Shown here piece by piece: positions 7,705-15,240 of a stretch of 64,000 nt of DNA. The notes under the pieces were generated by a model that was not told the DNA's origin, did not search any database, and was given only the letters and a program-made list of their open reading frames with translations. The first letter of the stretch is position 1; every line of letters begins with the position of its first letter. Made by a program: the position numbers and the translations under genes. Source of the DNA: JAGXQV01 sp964527565 (GTDB lineage: Bacteria; Pseudomonadota; Gammaproteobacteria; Burkholderiales; Sulfuricellaceae); the NCBI GenBank assembly GCA_964527565.1, contig CAZGOY010000002.1:62001-126000 (forward strand). Reading direction: 5' to 3'.

Positions 7705-9360
7705 ATGTCCGCCCTCACCCATTCCCCCGCCTGGCTGGCGCTGGATGCGCACCAGAAATCGCTGGCCGCCACATCGCTACGCGAGCTGTTCGCCGCCGAC
7801 CCGACGCGTTTCGAGCGTTTTTCCGTCGAGGCCTGCGGCATTTTTCTCGATTACTCGAAAAACCTGATCACCGCCGAAACCCGCGCCCTCCTGCTCGACC
7901 TGGCGCAGGCTGCCGATGTTGGCGGCTGGCGCGAGCGCATGTTTTCCGGCGCAAAAATCAACTTCACCGAGAACCGCGCAGTGCTGCACACGGCGCTACG
8001 CAACCGCTCCGGGCACCCGGTGCTGGTTGACGGTAAAGACGTGATGCCGGGCGTGCGCCGGGTGCTGGCGCACATGCGCGACTTCACGCAACGGCTGCGC
8101 GACGGCACCTGGCGCGGCCATACCGGCAAGCCCATCCGCGACGTGGTGAACATCGGCATCGGCGGTTCCGACCTCGGCCCGGCGATGGTCTGCGAAGCGC
8201 TCAAGCCCTATGGACAGCCGGGCCTGACCCTGCATTTCGTCTCCAACATCGACGGCACCCACCTGGCCGAAACCCTGAAGCGCCTCGACCCGGAAACCGC
8301 GCTGTTCATCGTCGCCTCGAAAACCTTCACCACCCAGGAAACCATGACCAACGCCCATTCGGCGCGCACCTGGTTTCTCGGGCATGGCGGCGGCGAGGCG
8401 GACATCGCCCGCCATTTCGTCGCCGTTTCGACCAATGCCCAGGCGGTGACGGCTTTCGGCATCGCCACCGACAACATGTTCGAATTCTGGGACTGGGTGG
8501 GCGGCCGTTATTCCCTGTGGTCGGCCATCGGCCTGCCGATTGCCGCCTATATCGGCATGGACGCCTTCGAAGAACTGCTGGCCGGCGCCCATGACATGGA
8601 CGAGCATTTCCGCAACGCGCCGCCGGAAACCAATCTGCCGCTGCTCCTCGGCCTGCTCGGCGTGTGGTACGTCAACTTCTGGAATGCCCGCAGCCATGCG
8701 GTACTGCCCTACGACCAATACCTGCACCGTTTCCCCGCCTATCTCCAGCAACTGGACATGGAAAGCAACGGCAAGCGCGTCGATCGCGCGGGCGCGGCGG
8801 TCGACTACGCCACCGGCCCGGTACTGTGGGGCGAAGCCGGCACCAACGGCCAGCACGCCTTCTACCAGTTGATCCACCAGGGCAGCCAGATGGTCCCGGC
8901 GGACTTCCTGGCCCCGGTGCAGTCGCACAACCCGCTCGGCGAACACCATGCCATTCTGCTGTCGAACTTTTTCGCCCAGACCCAGGCACTGATGCGCGGC
9001 AAGACGGCAGAAGAAGCCCGCGCCGAACTGGCCGCGCAGGGGCTATCCGGCACCGCGCTGGAAGCCCTGCTGCCGCACAAGGTCTTCCCCGGCAATAAAC
9101 CGACCAATTCCCTGATGTTCCGCCAGCTCGACCCGCGCACGCTGGGCGCGCTGGTCGCGCTCTACGAGCACAAGGTGTTCGTGCAGGGCATCGTCTGGAA
9201 CATCAACTCCTTCGACCAGTGGGGGGTGGAACTGGGCAAGCAGCTGGCACAAAATATCCTCCCGTCATTGACGAACGGTGAGAAAATCACCCAGCACGAT
9301 GCCTCGACCAACGGGCTTATCAACCATTACAAAGCCGTCAAATCAACCATTGGAAACTGA
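7705..9360 (+). CDS. pgi: Glucose-6-phosphate isomerase
   Basis: This 551-residue cytosolic enzyme interconverts glucose 6-phosphate and fructose 6-phosphate. The phosphate-binding NIGIGGSDLGP and SKTFTTQETMTN motifs are present. So are the catalytic Glu region (QQLDMESNGK) and the C-terminal QWGVELGK signature. Length matches the canonical family. A GGGAGCC ribosome-binding site precedes the ATG. It connects the glycogen genes and the oxidative pentose phosphate genes of this window (zwf, pgl, gnd) to glycolysis/gluconeogenesis. An HDOD gene follows 15 nt downstream. Confidence 0.98.
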   Translation: MSALTHSPAWLALDAHQKSLAATSLRELFAADPTRFERFSVEACGIFLDYSKNLITAETRALLLDLAQAADVGGWRERMFSGAKINFTENRAVLHTALRNRSGHPVLVDGKDVMPGVRRVLAHMRDFTQRLRDGTWRGHTGKPIRDVVNIGIGGSDLGPAMVCEALKPYGQPGLTLHFVSNIDGTHLAETLKRLDPETALFIVASKTFTTQETMTNAHSARTWFLGHGGGEADIARHFVAVSTNAQAVTAFGIATDNMFEFWDWVGGRYSLWSAIGLPIAAYIGMDAFEELLAGAHDMDEHFRNAPPETNLPLLLGLLGVWYVNFWNARSHAVLPYDQYLHRFPAYLQQLDMESNGKRVDRAGAAVDYATGPVLWGEAGTNGQHAFYQLIHQGSQMVPADFLAPVQSHNPLGEHHAILLSNFFAQTQALMRGKTAEEARAELAAQGLSGTALEALLPHKVFPGNKPTNSLMFRQLDPRTLGALVALYEHKVFVQGIVWNINSFDQWGVELGKQLAQNILPSLTNGEKITQHDASTNGLINHYKAVKSTIGN

Positions 9361-9375
9361 AGTGAACGCTACGCC

Positions 9376-10221
9376 ATGACCGTCGAACTCACCGCCAACG
9401 AGCAACAGGAACTGGAAAAACTGCTAGGCAGCGGAATCACGCTGCCCGCGCAGCCCAAGGTCATGCTGGAAATCGAGCGCATGATCCACAAGCCGCACGC
9501 CAATATGGGCGCGATTGCCAAAATGGTGAGCAAGGACCCGGCGCTGACCGCCATTGTTTTCAAGATCATCGGTTCGCCCATCTACGGCCTGCGCAAACCC
9601 ATCGACTCCCTGGACAAGGCCATTGCGGTAATCGGCCTGACGCAGATGGGCAACATTGTCAAATCCGCTGCCCTGCGCCAGTCCGTCGGCGGCGCCGAGC
9701 CTTTCTACGAATGGTTCTGGGAACGTTCCGGCGAAATCGCCCAACTCTGCTCGATCATCGCCTTCAAGCAGCGCATGGTCTGCAACATCTTCCCCGATCA
9801 GGCCCAGCTTGCCGGGCTGTTTCACGATTGCGGCGTGCCCATCCTGATGAAACGCTTCCCCGAGTATTGCAAGTCATTCCGCTCTGAACACGGGCGCAAA
9901 TGGCCCAACGTGGTTGTGGAAGATCACACCCTCAACACCGATCATGCAGTGGTCGGCTACCTGATCGCGCGGCACTGGAATCTGCCGGATTTCATTTGCC
10001 AGGCGGTGCGTTTTCATCACGAAATCCTGAATACCGAACACAAGGCCATGACCATGGTCGCCATCCTGCAAACGGCGCGCCATATCTACAACATCAATTC
10101 CGGCAACCTGGACGACGAATGGGAAGCCGACAAGGAACGGCTACTTAATGAAATCGGCGTCAGCACGGAAGGCCTCAAAGAATTCGAAGAAGACGTTTAC
10201 GACACCCTGAAAAATCAGTAA
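9376..10221 (+). CDS. HDOD-domain signalling protein
   Basis: A single HDOD domain (about residues 15-215) fills most of this 281-residue protein. It starts LPAQPKVMLEIERMIHKPHA and continues with VSKDPALTAIVFKIIGSPIYGLRKPIDSL-type helices. HDOD proteins are HD-superfamily relatives that have lost the full metal-binding residues and act as adaptors in c-di-GMP, DNA-damage or motility signalling. Here an HDCG (FHDCGVPILM) and a later VRFHHE segment remain. It follows pgi by 15 nt and is probably cotranscribed. A second HDOD module occurs at 42434. Partner and output are unknown. Confidence 0.85.
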   Translation: MTVELTANEQQELEKLLGSGITLPAQPKVMLEIERMIHKPHANMGAIAKMVSKDPALTAIVFKIIGSPIYGLRKPIDSLDKAIAVIGLTQMGNIVKSAALRQSVGGAEPFYEWFWERSGEIAQLCSIIAFKQRMVCNIFPDQAQLAGLFHDCGVPILMKRFPEYCKSFRSEHGRKWPNVVVEDHTLNTDHAVVGYLIARHWNLPDFICQAVRFHHEILNTEHKAMTMVAILQTARHIYNINSGNLDDEWEADKERLLNEIGVSTEGLKEFEEDVYDTLKNQ

Positions 10222-10282
10222 CCGTCTCTCCCCAGGCGGGGCGAAAATACCATGCTGCGGCTGCCGACCTGCAACGAAAAAG

Positions 10283-11020
10283 CTATTCCTGCTCGCCCTC
10301 GCGCAGCAGATGCGACCACAGGGGATTCAGATCGGCGTTGGCGCCTTTCAGCAAATCCATCACTTCGGCCCGTTCGATTTCGTGCAACCCCCCTTCACCG
10401 AAACGGTCGACAGCCTGCAACAGGGTATTCACCGAAGCGAACTCAAGATGCCGGTTCCAATCCGCCACCATGACTGACTCGTTTTTTTCCACGCGCAACG
10501 GAATATAGGGCAGAACCCCGTCGCGCAACAATTGCGTGGCTGCGTCACTTTCGGCGGAATCCCACACCCAGACATTTCTCTCGTTATCCCAACGGTCAGT
10601 ATTGACACAGCGGATAGAGGCGCATCCTGCCCAGGTAATCGCGTAAAAATCAATGCCTTCCGGAGAAACCGCCACCCGGCGCAGCAGCGGCGTGCCATCC
10701 TCGTCGACCAGCACATCGAGCCATTGCAGAAAATGGGTAATTGCCGCGCTGTGTATGCGCACCCTGCCAAGATTAGTGAGCGCCACCCGACTCCGGTTTT
10801 TCAGAATCGCGCCGGTCTGTTTTTTCGCGATCATAATCAGCGCCTTCATCAGATCCGGGCGCAGGCGGGCAGTGACCTCGCGAAACATCTTGTTGCCACT
10901 GCGCACACTGGTGCAGCTCGCCCATTGATCGACCAGCACGGCGAGCGTTTCCAGCTCGTTCTCCAGCTCCCGGACGGTGATCGGCGGGATTTCCTTTTTC
11001 AGTACCTGTATCTTGTTCAT
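10283..11020 (-). CDS. Unrecognised 245-residue protein
   Basis: The frame runs from TTG 11041, but the ATG at 11020 (MNKIQVLKKEIPPITVRELE) is the more likely start, although its ribosome-binding site is weak. I recognise no domain. The protein appears soluble. Its N-terminal 100 residues are predicted helical, followed by a mixed segment rich in Trp (WAGCASIRCVNTDRWDNERNVWVWD). There is no signal peptide. It lies downstream of pgl on the same strand, 107 nt apart, and converges with the HDOD gene. Codon use looks like that of its neighbours, so it is probably native and expressed. Confidence 0.65.
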   Translation of the reverse strand: MNKIQVLKKEIPPITVRELENELETLAVLVDQWASCTSVRSGNKMFREVTARLRPDLMKALIMIAKKQTGAILKNRSRVALTNLGRVRIHSAAITHFLQWLDVLVDEDGTPLLRRVAVSPEGIDFYAITWAGCASIRCVNTDRWDNERNVWVWDSAESDAATQLLRDGVLPYIPLRVEKNESVMVADWNRHLEFASVNTLLQAVDRFGEGGLHEIERAEVMDLLKGANADLNPLWSHLLREGEQE

Positions 11021-11127
11021 GGTGTCGGTTTTCGCTGACAACCGTCATGATAGATCATGGCGCGGTGTGCCGGACAGCCTACGGCGAGAGGCAGTCCATG
11101 CCTACGCAAGGCGGCATCCGGGCCATT

Positions 11128-11823
11128 TCATGCCCCGCCCGCCTCGACGAATATGTCCACCCCGCCGGGCGGGCGGATGGCGGCGGCAGGAATCGCCTCG
11201 CCCTGGCGCCAGCGCGCGAGCGCATCCTGTTTGCCGTTGCCGGTCACCAGAAACAATAGCTGCCGCGCGCGGCTCAAGCGCTGCGCGCTCAGGCTGATTC
11301 TGTCCGGCGGCGGCTTGGGGGCGCCGTGCACCGGAAGCACCGTCGGCGAACCGGGTGCGTCGCCCCACTCATGGCCGGGAAACAGGCTGGCGGTATGGCC
11401 GTCTTCCCCCAGGCCCAGCAACACCAGATCGAATGCGGCGACCCCCTCCAAGGCGTCGGCATACGCGCACGCCCCGGCTTCCGGGCCTGCCTCGGCAGGA
11501 ATGTCATGGATCTGCGCAACGGGAATCGCCACCTGGTCGAGCCAGGCATCCCGCGCCATGCGCGAATTCCGCTCAGGATCGGCAGGCGGCAGACAACGTT
11601 CGTCGCCGAACCAGACATGCCATTTGTCCCACTGCGCCGCTTCGGCGCACAAAGCCCGATACACCGCGCGCGGCGTTGTTCCGCCCGCCAGGACGACATG
11701 AAAGGCGTCGCGCGAGGCGATGGCTTCTGCTGCCGCGCTGCGTATCCATTCCAGCGCCCGGTCGCGCACCGCATCGGCGCCGGGAAAGTTGTGCCAACGA
11801 ATAATCTGACTGATTTCATTCAC
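11128..11823 (-). CDS. pgl: 6-phosphogluconolactonase
   Basis: The enzyme hydrolyses 6-phosphogluconolactone made by Zwf. Translation from GTG 11823 gives 231 residues and is supported by a strong AAGGAGGA site 8 nt upstream. Another in-frame GTG at 11859 overlaps the TGA of the nuclease gene, but would include the ribosome-binding site in the coding sequence. DevB/SOL motifs are visible: VVLAGGTTPRAVY, WFGDERCLPP and LLGLGEDGHTASLFPG. The expected partners zwf and gnd lie 7.7 kb away on the same strand. The accessory island between them suggests that pgl was once next to zwf. Its first 121 bp including the ribosome-binding site are duplicated at 18379-18499. Confidence 0.95.
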   Translation of the reverse strand: MNEISQIIRWHNFPGADAVRDRALEWIRSAAAEAIASRDAFHVVLAGGTTPRAVYRALCAEAAQWDKWHVWFGDERCLPPADPERNSRMARDAWLDQVAIPVAQIHDIPAEAGPEAGACAYADALEGVAAFDLVLLGLGEDGHTASLFPGHEWGDAPGSPTVLPVHGAPKPPPDRISLSAQRLSRARQLLFLVTGNGKQDALARWRQGEAIPAAAIRPPGGVDIFVEAGGA

Positions 11824-11837
11824 GCCGGAAATCCTCC
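11717..11837. repeat. 121-bp direct repeat, copy A (5' end of pgl)
   Basis: This segment covers the ribosome-binding site and about the first 35 codons of pgl. It aligns without gaps to 18379-18499 with 15 mismatches counted by eye (about 88 percent identity). Its outer edge, at 11837, lies 19 bp short of the stop of the GIY-YIG gene. The two copies bracket the restriction-like operon. Confidence 0.85.
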
Positions 11838-11855
11838 TTGGGAAAAAAGCCCGGA

Positions 11856-13037
11856 TCACCCCGTCAACCGGGCCGTTTTCGGATCGTAGACCACCTCGGT
11901 GATAGACCCATCCCGAATGCGCTGAACCGCTTCGTCAATCACCTGGAGCGGCACCAGGAACCATTCCCGTGGTTTCACCGGATGCCCGAAGCGGTCTGAG
12001 AGGGTCAAGTCGAGCTGGGCGGCACCGAACAGGCGATGGAAGATATTCTCCAGCCGGGTTCGGTTCAGGTTGTGAAGCTTGTAGGTGGCGACCACCTCCA
12101 CATCGGCCAACAGATAGGTGGCGTCCTTTTCCGCGCCCGCGATGCGGGTCTCTACCTTGCCGCCGGTCACGCCGATCTTGTGGATCAGCTCGCGGTGCTC
12201 GGCGACGAAGGGGTGGCTGGACAGGCTGCGCAGCACGTAGATGGTTCCGCTTTCGATGTCGTCCGCTTCCGGCGCATCGCCGAACAGCGGCCCCAGGTCC
12301 GGGTCGGTCAGGCGGCGGCCCGTCTCGTCCTTGTAGAGCGCCCGTTGCAGCGAGCGACGCAGCAGGTTGCTTTCCGTGCCATTGGCGTAGATAACGCGCA
12401 GACGCGCATCACTTTCACCGTTTGGCGCCTTGATGCTTTCGCCGACTTCGGCCACGTAGGCAAGCTGCCCGCCGACGATGAAGTAGTTCCCGCCGGCAAT
12501 GCTGGTATCGCGTCCGAAGCGCCGCGTTATGCGCACACCAACCTTCAACTCTCGCTCCACCTGCTCGAACAGCGGTTGAAATTTATCGAAATCCGCGCAG
12601 GGAATGCGGTCGGCGATTTCCTCCGCCGCACGCTTTTCCGCACTGGAACGGACATGGCGCAGCACGGTGATGTCGTCCCGGTCGGCGGATTCATCGCCCA
12701 ATCCCAACTCGGCCAGCAAGGCATCTTCGTCCAGATCATCCACATCCGCCGGGGCCGCCACTGTCCCGGACAGCAGACCGGGGCCATCCAGCCCGGCCAG
12801 CAGGGTTTGCGCTTCCGGCAACTTGCGCAACTGATCCAGGCGCACCGCGTACAGGCGCTCGAAGATGTCGCGACCCTCGCCGTGTAACGGGGCACGGCCG
12901 TGAGCCTGATGGAAACGCAGAATATCCTCAAAGCCGGCGATGATGCGTTCCTCGCGCGGGGTTCGGCTGGAGGCCTTGAGCGGGGCGACTTCAAGACCAA
13001 GATCAGCCAGCAGTTCGTCTTCGTCAATTTCAGCCAT
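11856..13037 (-). CDS. GIY-YIG (T5orf172/MUG113-like) nuclease-domain protein
   Basis: The 393-residue protein ends in a GIY-YIG superfamily domain of the T5orf172 type. GTIYVL at 264-269 stands for the GIY strand, KIGV at 287-290 for YIG, R298 is the conserved arginine, and E330 in RLENIFHR is the likely metal-binding glutamate. The N-terminal half carries a repeated acidic motif, DEDELLADLGL (6-16) and DEDALLAELGL (103-113), possibly protein-protein contacts. The gene overlaps the helicase gene by 8 nt and ends 33 nt before the start of pgl. With the helicase and the methyltransferase-like protein it resembles a restriction-type defence operon. Cleavage activity is inferred from the conserved residues. 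Confidence 0.85.
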   Translation of the reverse strand: MAEIDEDELLADLGLEVAPLKASSRTPREERIIAGFEDILRFHQAHGRAPLHGEGRDIFERLYAVRLDQLRKLPEAQTLLAGLDGPGLLSGTVAAPADVDDLDEDALLAELGLGDESADRDDITVLRHVRSSAEKRAAEEIADRIPCADFDKFQPLFEQVERELKVGVRITRRFGRDTSIAGGNYFIVGGQLAYVAEVGESIKAPNGESDARLRVIYANGTESNLLRRSLQRALYKDETGRRLTDPDLGPLFGDAPEADDIESGTIYVLRSLSSHPFVAEHRELIHKIGVTGGKVETRIAGAEKDATYLLADVEVVATYKLHNLNRTRLENIFHRLFGAAQLDLTLSDRFGHPVKPREWFLVPLQVIDEAVQRIRDGSITEVVYDPKTARLTG

Positions 13038-15138
13038 TGCTTGCCCCGCTTTGCTTGGCGGTTAACTCCTGAGCCTTGTAACGCGCAAAAGCGGCCACGC
13101 CTTCGGCCATGCGCTTTTCCCAGGCGTCGGCGGAATTAATGTCCGGCAGGCGGCCTCGCTCCTTTTTGAAAGTTCTGGCGCGGGCGGCAAGTTCAACTGC
13201 CTCATCACGTGGAATGCTCACCTTCTTGGCGGCAATGCTGGCCTGTACCTGGCGCAGTGATTTCTCGTCCATCGCTTTCGCCAGCACGGCATAAGCGGCA
13301 TCGAAGGGGTTGATGCGGTCGATCAGGTCAATATCCAGATTACGCACATTAACGAACTTGCGCACCCCATCCAGCAAGGCGGTGCTGCCTTGCGCCACGC
13401 TGCCGCTGGCATCAAGCTGAGCCAGCGCCAGCTTGGCCTGCTGGGTGATATTCATGACCGCGATGGCGTGTTGGCGGATGGCTTCCTGGTCGGTATCGCT
13501 CAAGTCCGGGTAACGCTCGCGCACGATCTTGCCCATGCGCAGCTGGGTCAGCTCTTCCGGCAGGGTGTTTTCCTGGTCGAACAGGCCGCGCTCCAGAACG
13601 ATTTTGTCCTGCAGGAAACTGGTGACGACCTCGTTCAAGTCCTCCTTGCAGATGCGCGTGGCTTCCGGGCTTTGCGGCGTCGCCAGCCCGTTGATCTCTA
13701 CATGAATCTGGCCGCTGTCCGGGTTCACGCCGATATTGTGGCCGCCTTCCCTATAGCCACCTTCGTAATCGAAACCTGGCTGCGGGCCGGCATTTTTGGG
13801 CGTGAACTCAAAGCGCGGCGCCAGCACCTGCTCCATCAGCAGGCTCGCGGAAATGGCCTTGAGCATGTCGTTCACTGCCTCGGCCACCGCTGCCTGGTCG
13901 GCGGCGGGTTCCGCTATCAGGTTGGTGAAGCGCGCCCGTTCCTTGCCCTCGGCGTCACGGGTGGCGCGTCCGATGATCTGGACAATCTCAGTCAAGCTGC
14001 TACGGTAACCGATGGTCAGCGCGTGTTCGCACCAAATCCAGTCGAAGCCTTCCTTGGCCATGCCCAGGGCGACGATAACGTCCACATGGTCGCGGTTGTT
14101 CTTCTGCGCCGGGTCTTTCAGCGCGGCGAGCACGCGGGAACGCTGGGCCAGATCGCTGTCGTCAACCAGGTCCGCCACCTTCAGCATGCGGCCATTTCCG
14201 GTTTGTATCTGGTGAAAACCGGTAGCGGGATCGACCCCTTTCCATTCGCCCAGCGCAAGCATGATGTCGTTGACCTCGCGCTCCTTGTCCTTCAGGCTTT
14301 CACGGGCATTGACATTGGGAATGTGGACGATGGTCTTGAGTGCCGGGTCCAGCACCTTCTCCACAGCCTCGACATAACGGCCAGTATAGAAAAAGTAGCC
14401 GATGTCCAGCGACTTCAACCAGTTGTAACCATTCAACTGCTGGTAGTAGGTATACGTCACCGTCTCGAAGCGCGCCTCGTCCTGCGGGGCCAGCACCGCC
14501 ACGCTGTCGCCCCGGAAATACGAACCGGTCATCGCCACCACATGCACCTTGTCGCGGGTGATGAACGCGCCCAACTGATTGCCCAGCACATTGTCCGAGT
14601 TGCTGGAAACATGGTGAAATTCGTCAATGGCAATCAGGCGCTCATCAAAAGCCTGAACGCCCAGCTCTTCCACCGCGAAGCGGAAGGTGGCGTGGGTGCA
14701 GACCAGCGTTTTGTCCGGGCTTTCCAGAAACTTGCGCACCGCCTCCACCTTCGATTTTGCCACGCGCGCCTCGTCAATGCCGGGGGCATTGCACAGGTTC
14801 CATTGCGGGGCCACCTGCCAATCCCAATGGAAGCCGAACCGGCCCAGGGGTTCATCGGCGAAGCTGGCGCCGATGGAACGTTCCGGCACCACGATGATCG
14901 CCTGTTTCAAGCCCTGGTTGTGGAGCTTGTCCAGCGCGATGAACATCAGCGCGCGCGATTTGCCCGAAGCCGGGGGCGATTTGATGAGCAAATACTGTTC
15001 GCCGCGTTTGGCATAGGCGAGCTCCTGCATGGCGCGCATCCCCAGCGCGTTGGCCTTGCTGGAAGCACCGGTGCGGGCAGTGGTGATGGACACCGACGGC
15101 ACGGTGTAGGTGTTGGTGGGGTTGGTGGTGGCGTTCAT
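13030..15138 (-). CDS. DEAD/DEAH-type SF2 helicase of a restriction-like operon
   Basis: This 702-residue protein has superfamily 2 helicase/translocase motifs. These are Walker A SPPASGKS at 54-61, motif Ia region VVPERSIG, motif II DEFH at 172-175, motif III MTGSY near 203-207, and motif VI QIIGRATR at 387-394. It resembles the R-subunit motor of restriction systems but has no recognisable nuclease domain of its own. The nuclease is likely the GIY-YIG protein encoded immediately downstream with an 8-nt overlap. It would translocate on DNA in an ATP-dependent way. The C-terminal 250 residues are helical and unassigned. Confidence 0.87.
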   Translation of the reverse strand: MNATTNPTNTYTVPSVSITTARTGASSKANALGMRAMQELAYAKRGEQYLLIKSPPASGKSRALMFIALDKLHNQGLKQAIIVVPERSIGASFADEPLGRFGFHWDWQVAPQWNLCNAPGIDEARVAKSKVEAVRKFLESPDKTLVCTHATFRFAVEELGVQAFDERLIAIDEFHHVSSNSDNVLGNQLGAFITRDKVHVVAMTGSYFRGDSVAVLAPQDEARFETVTYTYYQQLNGYNWLKSLDIGYFFYTGRYVEAVEKVLDPALKTIVHIPNVNARESLKDKEREVNDIMLALGEWKGVDPATGFHQIQTGNGRMLKVADLVDDSDLAQRSRVLAALKDPAQKNNRDHVDVIVALGMAKEGFDWIWCEHALTIGYRSSLTEIVQIIGRATRDAEGKERARFTNLIAEPAADQAAVAEAVNDMLKAISASLLMEQVLAPRFEFTPKNAGPQPGFDYEGGYREGGHNIGVNPDSGQIHVEINGLATPQSPEATRICKEDLNEVVTSFLQDKIVLERGLFDQENTLPEELTQLRMGKIVRERYPDLSDTDQEAIRQHAIAVMNITQQAKLALAQLDASGSVAQGSTALLDGVRKFVNVRNLDIDLIDRINPFDAAYAVLAKAMDEKSLRQVQASIAAKKVSIPRDEAVELAARARTFKKERGRLPDINSADAWEKRMAEGVAAFARYKAQELTAKQSGASNG

Positions 15139-15199
15139 GGTTCGTCCAAAGATAATGGGGGCCGGGCTCTATAACGGTGCAGAGAAGCAATACCTTGCA

Positions 15200-15240
15200 C
15201 ATCCGTTTTCATCCGTTTTCATCCGTTTTCATCCAATTTT
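15200..15240. repeat. 10-bp tandem repeat at the 3' end of the large fusion gene
   Basis: The unit catccgtttt is repeated three times perfectly (15200-15229), followed by one degenerate copy (catccaattt). The repeat contains the stop codon and the last codons of the gene (read on the minus strand as MKTDENG). Because the unit is not a multiple of three, loss or gain of a copy would change the C-terminus. Confidence 0.85.

Noticed and set aside
13390..15174. 594-codon plus-strand frame opposite the helicase gene
   Set aside because: The opposite strand encodes helicase motifs in correct order, and this frame shows no domain.
15200..15240. Short CRISPR-like or integration site repeat
   Set aside because: The units are directly adjacent 10-mers with no spacers; simple tandem repeat.
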